Shown here in pieces: positions 1 through 13,300 of a stretch of DNA of 64,000 nt. The notes under the pieces were generated by a model. That model did not search any database and was not told the DNA's origin. It worked only from the letters and a program-made list of their open reading frames with translations. The DNA is taken from positions 139,453,089-139,517,088 of the forward strand of contig NC_030808.1 of assembly GCF_001704415.2 (NCBI RefSeq). The letters run 5' to 3'. How positions within the stretch are numbered: position 1 is the first letter of the stretch; every line of letters starts with the position of its first letter. The DNA comes from Capra hircus. Lineage: Eukaryota > Chordata > Mammalia > Artiodactyla > Bovidae. The position numbers and the translations under genes were made by a program.

Positions 1-994
1 CCTTTTTGTGTGTGTTTTTTCACTTCTCTGATTAAATCTGTTCTTTGGGACTTGGGCAAGGCCTAGGAGGCTAAAGCTTTTCTACAAATGAGGAGGAGTG
101 GGGGGTGGGGAGGGGAGGACCTGTACCTGGGGAGACCCTGCAGCACCCTTCTGGGTTTCAGTACCAGTGACCCCCCCTGTTTACAGTGAGAGGAGTGGTC
201 AAGGAGAAGTGTGATAACTTGCCCCGTGGGCCAGGACTCGCTCCGGAGTCCACAGTCTTATGCTCTGGAACTACATGCTCACCTGTGGGAGTTTTAAACC
301 CAACACCAGATGCTGTGAGACTCGATGAGGCTGTGAAGGCCTCCCTCGAGTGTTCTTATTGAGGGCTCCCGCTCTCCAGTATCCTTCTATGTATTTTCCC
401 TCTCTGTGTCTCCCCCATGGGTCTCTTCTCATCTTTGGAAAAGACCTGCCTCAGTGACAGGTCTGTCCTAAGGGTGCTGGGGGAGTGTAGTGGACCATGA
501 TCATGGCAAGCTAGGGGCTCCGCTCACTGTGCAAAGAGACACTTCCTTCCACTCCCCTCTTTGAGCCTTGAAATCTCCTCAGAGGTGAAAATCATCTGTC
601 TTCCCCGTTTCAATGGGAGGAAAATTCCCACTTCATAGTGAGGCTGAAGAACTTACCTGAACTAACAGAACTCGGATAGTGGTGGCTCTCTGGACAGGCT
701 GGGGTCAGATACTTCAGGGAACGTTCCCTCTGGAGGAGGGGCATTGCTCCCCCCATCCCCAATCTTGCTCAGATTTCCATGGACTGTGGGGTTGGGGGTG
801 TGGAAAGGAGGGCAAGGACATGGCTTCCTGTCCACTGGCAGCTCCTGATTTACTGGGAGCCTTGGTGTTGGGACCAGCAGGACATGGAGTCTGAGCCATT
901 AGAAGGTCCCGACTGGTACACAGAAGGGCTACAGGGTACAGCCGACCTCTATAGAGTCATCTCCTCACCACCTGCAAAACTGGTTGTCTTTCAG
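1..994 (+). other. IGSF5 intron, no repeat or exon recognised
   Basis: Unique sequence of moderate GC. A G-rich run lies at 91-118. I looked for a signal-peptide exon here and found none: no ATG-led hydrophobic stretch followed by a phase-1 donor. Confidence 0.6.
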
Positions 995-1312
995 CCTGTG
1001 GATCCGGCAGTGAAATCATAGAGGGTCCCAAGAATGTCACGGCCCTGAAGGGCTCAGAGGCTCGCTTCAACTGCACCATCTCCCAGGGCTGGAAGCTCAT
1101 CATGTGGGCTCTGAGAGGCACGGTGGTGCTGAGCATGACACCTAGTGAGCCCATCATCACCAATGACCGCTTCACCTCGGCGAGCTACCAGGAGGGCGGG
1201 AACTTCATCTCTGAGATGATAATTCATGACGTGCAACTCAGTGATGCCGGGCAGGTCAAATGCAGCCTCCAGAACAGCAACCGGGATGGATCCGCCTTCC
1301 TTTCCGTTCAAG
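995..1312 (+). CDS. IGSF5: IGSF5 exon: first Ig-like domain
   Basis: The acceptor is a pyrimidine-rich tract ending in CAG at 992-994 and the donor is AAG|GTGTGT after 1312. The exon is 318 bases and phase 1-1, as usual for Ig-domain exons. It encodes one complete Ig-like domain. The first cysteine is residue 26 of the full codons in this exon (in Phe-Asn-Cys), a tryptophan follows at 37, and the second cysteine is residue 89 in Asp-Ala-Gly-Gln-Val-Lys-Cys. That last motif is the F-strand signature with Val in place of the usual Tyr. Sequons are seen at Asn-Val-Thr (13) and Asn-Cys-Thr (25). A second AG at 1009-1010 could serve as an acceptor but lacks the pyrimidine tract. Confidence 0.95.
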
Positions 1313-4300
1313 GTGTGTATGCAGGCAACTCTGAGGAGGAGCACTTGGAGTCCTCTGGGTAAAACATCAGGTTGCAAAGAACCTTCTGAAGCTCATGTTA
1401 TGTGGGGACGTCTAGGGTCAGCCTTCTGTTGGTACTATGCTTGGAATTATTCTGAACTGATGGACATTAGGCTGTTTATTTATCACCTCCCTCTCTCTCT
1501 CCCTTCTTCCCTGCCTTCCTTCTTCCGTGTATGGACTTGCCTTCAGTTGATACTATGCTGAGAATTTCTCTGAACCAACTAGTGTTTGTTGTTTTGCCAT
1601 GTGTTCATTTCTCTCCTCCCTTCCTCACTATCCTTCTCCTTTCTTTCTTCCTGCTTCTCTTCCCCTCCCCTTCCATCTTTCCATTCCTTTATTTTCCATT
1701 TTCTCTTATTAAGGCTATGAAAGACAGTTTTTTAAAGTCACTTTCCCATCTGACCAATTTCAGTATGAACAGCTTTTCTGGAAGTATATCCTGGAATTCT
1801 AAGGCCAGTTGTGGTCGTTCGTCTTCAACTTAGAGTTGACAATCATTGCTCCTTTCCTAGTTTTTCATATCCTGGCTCTGTTTCTTTGCCTGACATCATT
1901 TATCAACTTCGAATCATGCTTTAACTTTTTCCTCTTTCTGGCTGAATTTTCCTAATCTCTTTCCTGCCCCTAGTGAGTCTTACAATCAAAGGTGCATGTT
2001 CACTCAAACTTACCATATCTTTTAGAGAAAATAAAACAGTAACAAAATTTTTCATAATGGACAACTTATTTTTCCTTTTATCATTCATTTTCATTATAGG
2101 GAAGTTGTGGCATCAAAGGTAATTTTGAGGTGCTGAAGATTATGCTACATAGTGAACAAAATAAAAGGATACTTTACAAGGATTCAGAATATATCAAAGT
2201 TTAATCATTTTGCATTCCTTGAAAATGTAACTGTAATATTTACAGATGTATTGGAGCTTTTACAGTTCCTAATTTCTATGGCAGCATCTCATTTAACAGA
2301 CTACATTGTGGCTTTGAAATTTTTCTTATGTGTATTTATTTGTTAGTTTAGGAGAAATTTCCAATGATTTGGTCTGTATCTGCACTGCTATCAAATCAAG
2401 TTTGATAATGTTTGGTGGAGATACAGGTCTACCTATTTCTACTTGCTTGTTTTTAAATTTAGCCAAATTGTTTTATCTTTATTTTTATGTCTTTGATTTC
2501 ATGTGGTTTAATTAAGGGCCCAATGATATTCTCTAAAGAAGTGATCGTGTGAGGCTACTTGGATTATTGGCTTAGTTTGCACAATGAAACTGTTACTCTA
2601 ATAATTTGTGGTGTAAAGGAAAGAGCACAGGACAAGGAATCAAAGATATGAGTTCTGGTTTTGTTTTCATCCCACCTTGGTGACTCCTGGAATGGCTCAA
2701 TTTCTTTATCTTTAAAGTGGGGATAAGGCTCCCCTGCTCACATCACAGGTTTACTCTGAGGATCAGATGAAAAACTGGCTGAGGGGGGTTTGAAGACTCC
2801 CGTGCTCTGTCTGTTTCACTTTACTGCATATGAAGTTGGGGGCCAGAGAGGTCTGGGGGTTAACAGCAGAGGCGTGGGAGCCTGGCTGCCAGGTCAAAGT
2901 CCAGCTTTATTGCTAACTGTGTGACCTTGAATATATTACTTAGTGACCTTGTGCCGTAGTTTCCTCATCACAGGGCAGTTGTGAGATCAAAAGAGTAGGT
3001 CTATATAAAAACCTTTAGGTCAGCACCTGATTCATAGCAATCTTCATGTAGTCATTTGCTATTACTTATTGTGTTCCCAATAGGGGCATGCCATTGCATT
3101 AGGCGTTTAAGGACGACTCAACGGTAAGTGCAATAAGACACAATCCTATCCTTAAGAATTCGAGAAGAGTGGATAGGGATTTCCCTGGTGGCCCAGTGGC
3201 TAAGAATCCACTTTGTGAAGGAGAGGACTCGGGTTTGATCCCTGGTCAGGGAACTAAAATCCCTTGTGCCATGGAGCAGCTAAGTCTGCCTGCCACAACT
3301 ACAGAATCTGTGTGCCACATAAAAGATCCTGCAGGCTGCAACAAAGATCCTGTGTGCAGCAACTAAGACTCAACACAGCCAAATAAATATTTTTTAAAAA
3401 AGAGTTGATGCTGAAGCTGAAGCCCCAGTACTTTGGCCACCTGACATGAAGAGCCGACTCATTAGAAAAGACCCTGATGGTGGGGAAGACTGAAGGCAGG
3501 AGGAGAAGGGGGTTGGCAGAGGATGAGATGGTTGGATGGAATCACTGACTCAGTGGACATGAGTTAGAGCAAGCTCCAGGAGATGGTGAAGGACAGGGAA
3601 GCCTGGTGTGCGGCAGTCCATGAGGTCACAAAGAGTCAGACATGAGAGAGTGACTGAACAACAACAACAACAACAACAGCAACAAAGTGGATAATGCAAG
3701 GGCATAAACAGCAGTGGTGCAATGTAGATGCTGGCCAGTGCAATGAGAGGGAGACAAGGTCAGGTTCAAACTGTGAAGGGAGGTGAGAGAATACTCAATG
3801 AAGTATTCTAGGTTGGCTCCAGGGAGCAGGTGCCATATGAGATGTGCTTTGAAAGTCTGTAGAAAACAGGCAAAATGGAGAAATACCTCTGGATCAAGAA
3901 AACAGGGTCAAAGGCATGACTTATTATTGCTATGCTTATGGCATATCAGATTCTTAAATTCATGTGGTTTTATAGCATCTTGCCTGAAGCTATGAATCTA
4001 TAAAGTTGTCTGAATACTGCAAACATGCATTTTTTTATGTTGATAATTACTGTAGCTTTTGGTTTTTAACACAGATGGAAGAACAAGCATCTAGGGAAGT
4101 TACAGTCTTCCCCAAGATCACGTGGAAGAAACCCACAGATTGAGACAGAATTGCGTCCATTTACCCTGATTGTAATGATCTGAATGGTACTTCATTCAGT
4201 TCACTTCAAAAAGGTGTTTTTTTTCCCCTTCCCGTGTATCTACAAGAAAAATAAAGAGATCTTACATAACTGCCTGTTGAGTCATCCAAAATCTATGTGG

Positions 4301-7300
4301 ATGTTCTAGCTATCACCTTGTGAAAAGTGTTTTTCACACCGCTGGATGACCTTTGTGAAAGTCCGTGAGTGGGAAAAAGTGGATCACATATACATACTGA
4401 AAAAGAAAATGCTTCAGGTTGAGTTTTTCTATTTACTGTCCAGTCCACCAATTAATCACACGCTGAAATCTAGACCTCAGGTGTTTTGAGGGCCCCTAAG
4501 ACTGGGGTACAAGGTCACTAAAGCAGTAGTATTCCTCCTCAGCTCCTGTCTTCTTCAACACCTCCATCATGAAGCAATGAATGAAATGGAAAGAATAAGC
4601 ACAAACCCCGGCAGCCTGCAGAGGGGCAAATCCATTCCTCTCTCACTATATTTACGGAAATCCTTGAGATAGCCAATGTGCTTCACTTACTAAAGACACT
4701 ATTCAAGAAAGAACTAATGGGAAATCTAACATTTCAGAGGAAGAAGGGCTTTCAGAGCTGATTCCGTTCAGTCTAGTCAGGAAACTCCCCAGCGTCTTCC
4801 CAGGTTCTCTCAGGGTGGTTTATGAGAATACATGTTTCCATAGTCATATTAAGATGTTATTGCCTTTCTCGTACGTTGTCATGAGTGTACAGGGAGTTTC
4901 CCACTGAACACTGGGAAGGTCTGCATAATTGAGTAGACCGGCATTTTCCAAGTGGCTGATGTATGATACAAAATCATGCAAGGATAAAAGATCCATTCAA
5001 AGTGCCAGATAGAGCAATGAATTCTAATGTAACGGAATAAAAGTTTATTTGTGTGGTTTCAGTTTACAGTGTGTGTGAAAGTTGCTCATTTGTGTATGAC
5101 TTTTTGCAACCCCATAGACTGTAGCCAGCCAGGTTCCTCTGTCCATGGAATTCTCCAGGTCAAAATACTGGAGTGAGTAGCCATTCCTTTCTCCAGGGGA
5201 TCTTCCCAACCCAGGGATTGAACCCAGGTCTCCCGCATTGCAGGCAGATTCTTTACCATCTGAGCCACCAGGGAAGCCCTCCACAGTGTAAATAAACTTT
5301 AAGAAAACACTACTGTCAAGTTTTGGTGTAGTATTAAAGAATAGCCATGATTATCTGAAAAGCCTCCTTACCACTCTAACCATATATCTGTGTGAAGTTA
5401 GATTTTCATATTCTCTTTATATAATCCAAAGAAAGCAATATATGGCGACAGATTGAAGGCAGCCACATGGTGTTAAAGAGATTTACATAAATAGAAAACT
5501 GTCATTTTTCTTACTTAATTTACTTAGGTTAAAATATATTTTCATAAAAATATGTTAATTCATATTAACCAGCAAAAGTGTTAGTTGCTCAGTTGTGTCT
5601 ATTTGTGATCCCTTGGACTATAGTCCACTACGCTCCTCTGTCCATGGAATTCTCCAGGCAAGAATACTAGAGTGGTTAGCCATTCCCTACTCCAGGGGAT
5701 CTTCCTGACCCAGTGATCAAGTCTGGAGCCTTCTGCATTGCAGGCAGATTCTTTATCTTCTGAGCCATCTGGGAAGTAATGGGTTGCTGCTGCTGCTGCT
5801 AAGTCGCTTCAGTCGTGTCTGACTCTATGCGACCCTATAGATGGCAGCCCACCGGGCTCCACCGTCCCTGGGATTTTCCAGGCAAGAACACTGGAGTGGG
5901 TTGCCATTTCCTTCTCCAATGCACAAAAGTGAAATGGGTTACTAATGTTATTTTAAAATATGTGTTTGAAAATAAGCAAATATTTAATTCTAATTTCAAA
6001 TATGGGAAATATAGATAGACCCCACTTAAACCAAAGGTCTTTGGCATCCTCAGCCATTTTTAAGAGTATGAAAGGTATTAAAACCAAAATGTTTGGGAAC
6101 CACTGATCTAAGTTAAAGCCTCTTGCTCACCAGGTAGTAAAAAGAGAGCCTGAGAATTTCAGTGATCTGCCCAAGGTGATGACAATTTTGTGGGAAAGAC
6201 AGGATCCAGAACAGATTCTTTGATTCTTAGTCCAGTGTTTTTTCCATTATAAAATGTGAGAGGGAGTTTTAGGAAATTTTAATTTGAATATTTCAATGTC
6301 TGGGTAATTCACTAAGGCTGTGTCTTTTCCGGGGCCAATCCTCAGGTTATTTTAGTAATAGTAGCACATACAAGTGCTATTTTCAGATGGGTTATTTTCA
6401 GTGTGAGCCCTGGCATATGCAAGGGAGTCTTTACTAAAAACTTTAAAATAATTGATCTAGTATATTTTGATACAGGATTTAAGGTAGTTGTTTCTATGAT
6501 TAGATTAGATTTGTATCTAATTTGTACCTAGAAAAATATTTTAAGGCAATATCATAGGAAATTATATTTTTAAATGTGTTGTCCCAAAATAAAGAAAAAT
6601 GAATCTGGTTGATCAAAGAAAGGCCAGGAGAGACTTGCTTCCATCATGAAACTCTGAGAAGTGTTCTCTCTACAATGAAAAGAATGTAAAGATTCTTTCC
6701 CTTTTTGCATTGGTTCTTAGGGCAGCCCAGAACAAGTTTGCAACTCTGCTGCAGTGATCCTGTAGCCCTCTGTGATGGGCACATTCATCCCATCTTTCCC
6801 ATGTAATTTATATTTCCCTGGATCCTGATTTTTTTTATTTAAAGAAAATGCTTATTGTTTATTGCCTGTGAAATTTAACAAGGATATTTTCAAAAGGTAA
6901 TAACAGTCAATCAGAGAAGATTGCTTTAAGACAATTAAAAAAACCCTTAAGTGAAAAAATGAAAAAACATGGAAAGATGTGAACTACAGATATGTTATAA
7001 TTAACAACAAAATAAATGATCAGTGAAGATGAAAGACAAGCCCCTAAAATTTTCCAAGAATTTGGTGAAAGAATACAATTAAATAGAGATATATAGAGAT
7101 AACCATGTGAAGAATGAATCCCAGGGTTTCTATATGCATATAATAGGGATTCTAGATAAATGGAATAGAACAGAAAGAGGAAATGCAATCAAAACTAATA
7201 GAAGAAAATTGTGTGTTGAAAGAGAACACAAGTGTTTGAATTAAGTATGCTTCCCAAGTCCCTGGATCCTGATTTTTTATTTATTCATTTTCTCTGGAAT

Positions 7301-10300
7301 CTATATTTTCTGGTGAGCCACCTCCCCTTCTTCTATGAACCTGACAGGTGTAAACTAAATACACAGATCAAACCTGACTTATGGTTTCCGGATACAGACA
7401 CAGTCAATTTGGGCTGGGGAAGACAGTGCTCATGCAATGTGATCTAAAGGAACATTTTTGGAAAAATCTGGCCCTGAGAGGCATGATCATTCCCTCGATC
7501 ATTTCTCTTTTCTCCTTTAGTCATGGGGCAGTTGCTCATTCCTGGAGGCAGCCTTGTAGTCATTGAGGATAAGCCTTGTAATGTGACTTGCCGTGCACTG
7601 AACTGGACCACGCTCCCAGATCTTTCCTGGGAGATAGGGGTTCCCGTGAGCCATTCGAGCTATTATTCCGTCCCGGAGCCTGAGGACCTTCAAAGTGCAG
7701 TGAGCATCCTTGCCCTGACACCGCAGGGCAATGGCACTGTGACTTGTGTGGCTGAGATGAAGGGGCTGGATGTCCGTGAGTCTGTAACTATCAATCTTAC
7801 TGTGGTTCCGCCTCCCTTGGGTAAGTGAAGACTTTTTGCTTCATACAAAGTGAATTATTATTGCATGCTTTACATTTACATACTGCGCTGCTTAGTCAAC
7901 GATGCCCAGGAAAATCGTATGGTGACCTTGATCTCAGGAAGGGATGGTGGTGGAGACAAAGGACGTGTGTCAGCTTCTTGACCCTGAATTTCAAGTTTAA
8001 ATTCCCTCTTCAAGTGTTTCTCTCTTTTCTACTTACGTATGGAAATCACTGAGAATCTTGACAGCTGCTTATAAAACAGCATTAAGTTTTCAGATATAAA
8101 TTCTTGAATTCAGTGTTTTTCTCTAGCTCTTACCCGTTGTTCCTGTCTGATCCCATCCCCTGTGCCAATAGGAAAGGAATTCTTCTAATTTTTGAGGAGG
8201 GTGTGCATTTTCTCAGGGATTCCTTCCAATCTTAGTGGAATTAGGAGGGATCATTTTTTTACACAGCAAATCCACAGTCTATCTGAAAGTACCAGGTCTA
8301 TGTATTAAAAAAAAAATGCACAAAATGACATAAGTTTAAAATTTAGATCCAAAGAGAATCTGCTCTAGGGTCCTCGTTGTTCAGTCACTAAGTCATGTCA
8401 GACTCTTTGCAACCCCGTGACCCCATGGACTGCAGCACACCAGGCTTCCCTGTCCTTCACTATCTCCCGGAGTTTGCTCAAGTACATGTTCACAGTGTTG
8501 ATGATGCCATCATCAACAGGGTCCTTGGCAAATGCCAGACTCTGACTACACATCTTCATGAGGCCTCTCTGAGCCTGCTTGAGCTCAGAAAGCACAAGGG
8601 TGGGGGCTGGAGGTTTGTTTTCACACCTACATTTTGGAAAAGTGAAAGGAAAGGAGGCCCAGAGAAGGACTACACTCTGTTCGAGGTCAGATGCTGATGG
8701 CACAGAGGGATCCCAAAGCCTGGACGAGTTCTCCCATGTTCCATAACTCTTCCCACTATGAAAACATCTTCACTTAAGATCTTCCAAAGTTTGGAACAAA
8801 GTTACAGCCATAGAAAGTTAATAATAACAATAATAAAAATAAAAAACAGCACTACATATCACTTATTAAGTAAAGACTATTTTTTTCCAGCTCAGTGTTT
8901 CACTTTATTATTTTTTTAAATTTTTATTGGTGAACTTTGGCCACCTCATGTGAAGAGTTGACTCATTGGAAACAACTCTGATGCTGGGAGGGATTGGGGG
9001 CAGGAGGAGAAGGGGATGACAGAGGATGAGATGGCTGGATGGCATCACTGACTAGATGGACGTGAGTCTGAGTGAACTCCGGGAGTTGGTGATGGACAGG
9101 GAGGCCTGGCATGCTGTGATTCATGGAGTTGCAAAGAGTTGGACACGACTGAACTGAACTGAACTGAACTGATTTAAAATGTTGTGTTAGTTTCTGCTGT
9201 ACAGTTAAGTGAATCAGCTATATGAATACATACCAAACAATGTATCTCCTCTTTAAATACACTAGTTTAAGTGGCTCTCAAATATTAACCAAATTAACCT
9301 GCATAGCTTTCTCATGAGCGGATGCTGTTATATTCCTGCTCTAAAGATGAGATGACGGGGGAGCACTGTTTGGAACATGTCCATGTTTATAGTAGATGGC
9401 AGAGGTGTGCCTTGCCAGTGTGTGTCAAATCTGCTTACCTGTCCACTCTGCCCTCCAGTCCACTCTGCCCTCCCCCTGTGAGCAGCCCTGGAAGGTGTGT
9501 GAGTGTCCTGGGGCTGTGTAACCTCAGACTGGGTGCTTAAACAACAGGCATGGTTTCTCTCAAAGCTCTGGAGGCTGGGTGTCTGAGATCAAGGTGTGGA
9601 CAGGGTTGGCTTCTTCTGAGGACCAGCCTGTTCCAGACCTCTCCCCCAGCTGTTACTGAATCCAAGGTCACTCTGCTCACTGCACAACAGCTGGATAAAT
9701 CCAAGAGATGAGATATTGAGGCAAGGAATATGACTTTATTCAGAAAGTCAGCTGACTGAGAAGGTGGCAGACTAATGCCTCAAAATAACCATTTTATTGG
9801 GGTCTGGATGCCAGGTTCTTTTATAGAACAGAGATGGGGGGAGGTGAGGAAACAAAGTAAAGAGGCCATCAGTCTTGCAAATATCTCCTAGAATGGCAAT
9901 CCTCAGGCAGGGGATGTGTTTATTTCTTTCATCTTGCCACCCACAGGTGGACAGAGGCCTGAATAAAGGCATTTTGGTTTAATATTCAGGCATAGGGGCA
10001 GGGTTTCCTGAGGCAGGCCACTTTGTACAGGCAGTGTCCTTTCAGTGAACCAAAGCAAGAGGAAGAAAGGTTAAAGAAACAGATCCAAATGGAGCTGTAA
10101 TTGGCTCTTCCCTATAACACAGCTTCTGGTGGTTTGCTGGCCATCTGTGGTGTCCCTTGGCTTATGGACACTGCATCACACTGATCTCTGCCTTCGTCTT
10201 CACATGATGTTCTCCCTGTATATGTGGCTGTGTCCAAACTCCACCCCCTCCCTTTTTAAAAAAAATAAAGACACCAGTCATATTGGATAAGGGGCCACTC

Positions 10301-13300
10301 TATCCAGTATGACCTCATCTTAACTAAATTCCATCTTCAACAACACTGTTTCCAAACAAAGTCACATTCTGAGGTTCTAGAAGATAGGACTTTAACAAAT
10401 GAATTTTGCATGTGTGCATGCTAAGTCACTTCAGTCCTTTTCAACTCTTTGCAACTCTTCTCTGTCCATGGGATTCTCCAGGTGAAAATACTGGAGTGGG
10501 TTGCCATGCCCTCCTCCAGGGGATCTTCCTGACCCAGGGACTGAAACCAGGTCTCTTGTGTCTCCTGCATTGGCAAGTGGGTTTTTTTTTTTTTTTTCTC
10601 TTACCACTAGTGCCACCTGGGAAGCTTGGGGAGAGACAATTCACTGCACAACAGATGATATCTCTGTGAACCTGTGAAAAGCCATTTAGAGCCTAATGTG
10701 TTTAGATCCTGTTATCCTGAACTTTACACTGCAGGTAATAATCCCCAGTGTAGTACCAGCACAAGCCCACGCTCTTGATGTTTGGCCCTTGTCTCCAACT
10801 CAGACATCCCCAGAGATCATGCAGACAACAAAAATGAAAGCATGTGTGAATACACGTGTCAGGTAGGAGACAGATTGTAGGGGCTTGTTAGGAATCAGAC
10901 AGCATGCTCGAGACACACAGAGCAGGTGGACCAGCTCCAGCTGGTGATTGCCAACAGAAATGGGAGTTCAGGACCACCAGAGCTTTGACCTGTTTCTGTG
11001 AATATGTGTCTTTTTGATGGTAAAGATCACAGAGATCTGTGTTTTGTTTTGTTTTGTTTGGTTTGTTTGTTTTTTTGGTTTTAAGTCAGGGTTAACTTAT
11101 TTCAGCTTATGAGACTCCAAAGAATTTAGCTTATTTCCTACTAAGACTACATATGAAGAGGAAGCTAGAATTCAAACCTAACTTGCTTTTCTTACTAGTT
11201 TGGACAATTAAAAACCTTTAGAAAAGTTGCAAGAATAGTACAAGGAGTACCAATGTATCTTCACTTAGACACAACAGATGTGAACATCTCACGTTTGCTT
11301 CTCTCTCTCAGCTTTTCTTTCCCTCCCTCCCTCCTTGTCTTCTCCCTCCCTATCTTCTGTCCATCCTTCCCTCATTCTTTTTACAATTTTTTTTCTCTCT
11401 CTTTCCTTCCTTCCTTCCCTTCTTCCCTTCTTTCCCATTTAAGATTTGCTTGGAGGTTTATGACACTTTACCCTTAATACCCCAGCATACATATCATAAG
11501 AATAAGGCCATTCTAATTAACCCCAATGTTCTTGGAAGTCAGGATTGATACAATACCATTATACAATATTCAGTTCATATTCAAATTTCTCCCACTGTCC
11601 TTTCTAGATGTTTCTCCCCCTAAGCCAGTATCCAGCTAAAGACCATGTACCTTTGGTTGTCATGTCTTCTTTGCTCTCCGTTAATATCCTGTGGTCCTCC
11701 CACCTTTTTTGTCTTTTCTGATAAAAACGTCTTTGAAGGATCCAGACCTTTATTGCAAGAAGCCTTTCAATATGGATTTGTCTGAGTTTTCCCAGCATAC
11801 TTGATGACGGTCAAATATTTTTGCCAAGTTATGAGTAGTGTCATGTGGGCACATGATGCCAGTTTTCTTGATTACTGGTAATAAGTTTGTTCATCTGATT
11901 AAAGCAACATCCCCCAGATTTCTCTATTGGAAAGGTTCATTTTAGCTTTTATAATTAATATGTAATCTACAAATACTGTGTGAATATCTGTTTCTTGGCA
12001 GTCTTCCACCTAATAATATTTGCATTCATGGATAAGTCATTGACCAAATCACTTATTTCTTTGGTGGCTGTAAAAGAATGATTTTCTGATTCTACCATTT
12101 TTCTATATTTTTCAGTTGTCATTTTTCTGTAATGGGTGTCTTAGGTGACACAGTGATAAAGAATCTGCCTGCTAGTGCAGGAGACATAAGAGACGTGGGT
12201 TCCATCCCTGGGTTGGGAAGATCCCCTGCGGTAGGAAATGGCAACCCACTGCAGTATTCTTGCCTGGATAATCCCATGGACAGGGAGCCTGGCAGGCTAC
12301 GGTCCAGGGAGTCACAAAGAGTTGGACATGACTGAATAAATGAGCACACACATTCTTCTTCAAAGAAGAGACATTGCTGTCTCTTTCTTCCTTTTTTTTT
12401 TTTTTTTTTTTACAGTTTGGTGTGGACTCATTTTTATCCAATACATTGTAATTTACTCCCATCACTATCCATTTTTATATTCTAATTTTGACCAGGGGGA
12501 ATCCTTTCCAGCTGGCTCTGGTGTCCTGACGTGTCCCTCTTAGTTCCTAAGTACTTGGCTCATTAAGATGTTCCAAATTTTCTTTGCATTTCCCCTGTTC
12601 TGGCCTGGAGTTGACCATCTCTTCAAGGAGCCAACCCAGCTTGCTTTCAGGCAATTTATTTTTAATTTTTAAAATTTTTATGTTTACTTTATTTTACTTT
12701 ACAATACTGTATTGGTTTTGCCATACATTGACATGAATCCGCCACGGGTGTACATGAGTTCCCAATCCTGAACCCCCCTCCCTCCTCCCACCCCATATCA
12801 TCTCTCTGGATCATCCCTGTGCACCGGCCCCAAGCATCCTGTATCTTGTATCAAACATAGACTGGCGATTTGTTTCTTACATGATAGTATACATGTTTCA
12901 ATGCCATTCTCCCAAATCATCCCACCCTCTCCCTCTCCCTCACAGTCCAAAAGTCTGTTCTGTATAGCTGTGTCTCTTTTGCTGTCTCACATACAGGGTT
13001 ATCATTACCATCTCTCTAAATTCCATATACATATGTGTTAGTATACTGTATTGGTGTTTTTCTTTCTGGCTTACTTCACTCTGTATAATCGGCTCCAGTT
13101 TCATCCACCTTATTAGAACTGATTCAAATGTATTCTTTTTAATGGTTGAGTAATACTCCATTGTGTATATGTACCACAGCTTTCTTATCCATTCATCGGC
13201 TGATGGACATCTAAGTTGTTTCCAAGTCCTGGCTATTATAAACAGTGCTGCAATGAACATTGGGGTACATGTGTCTCTTTCAATTCTGGTTTCCTTGGTG

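Noticed and set aside
91..118. G-rich run as a quadruplex
   Set aside because: Only three separate runs of four or more G, with the last run of two; weaker than the motif at 60626.
779..1021. ORF upstream of the Ig1 exon as a possible IGSF5 signal-peptide exon
   Set aside because: No hydrophobic signal sequence, and it overlaps the exon in a different frame.
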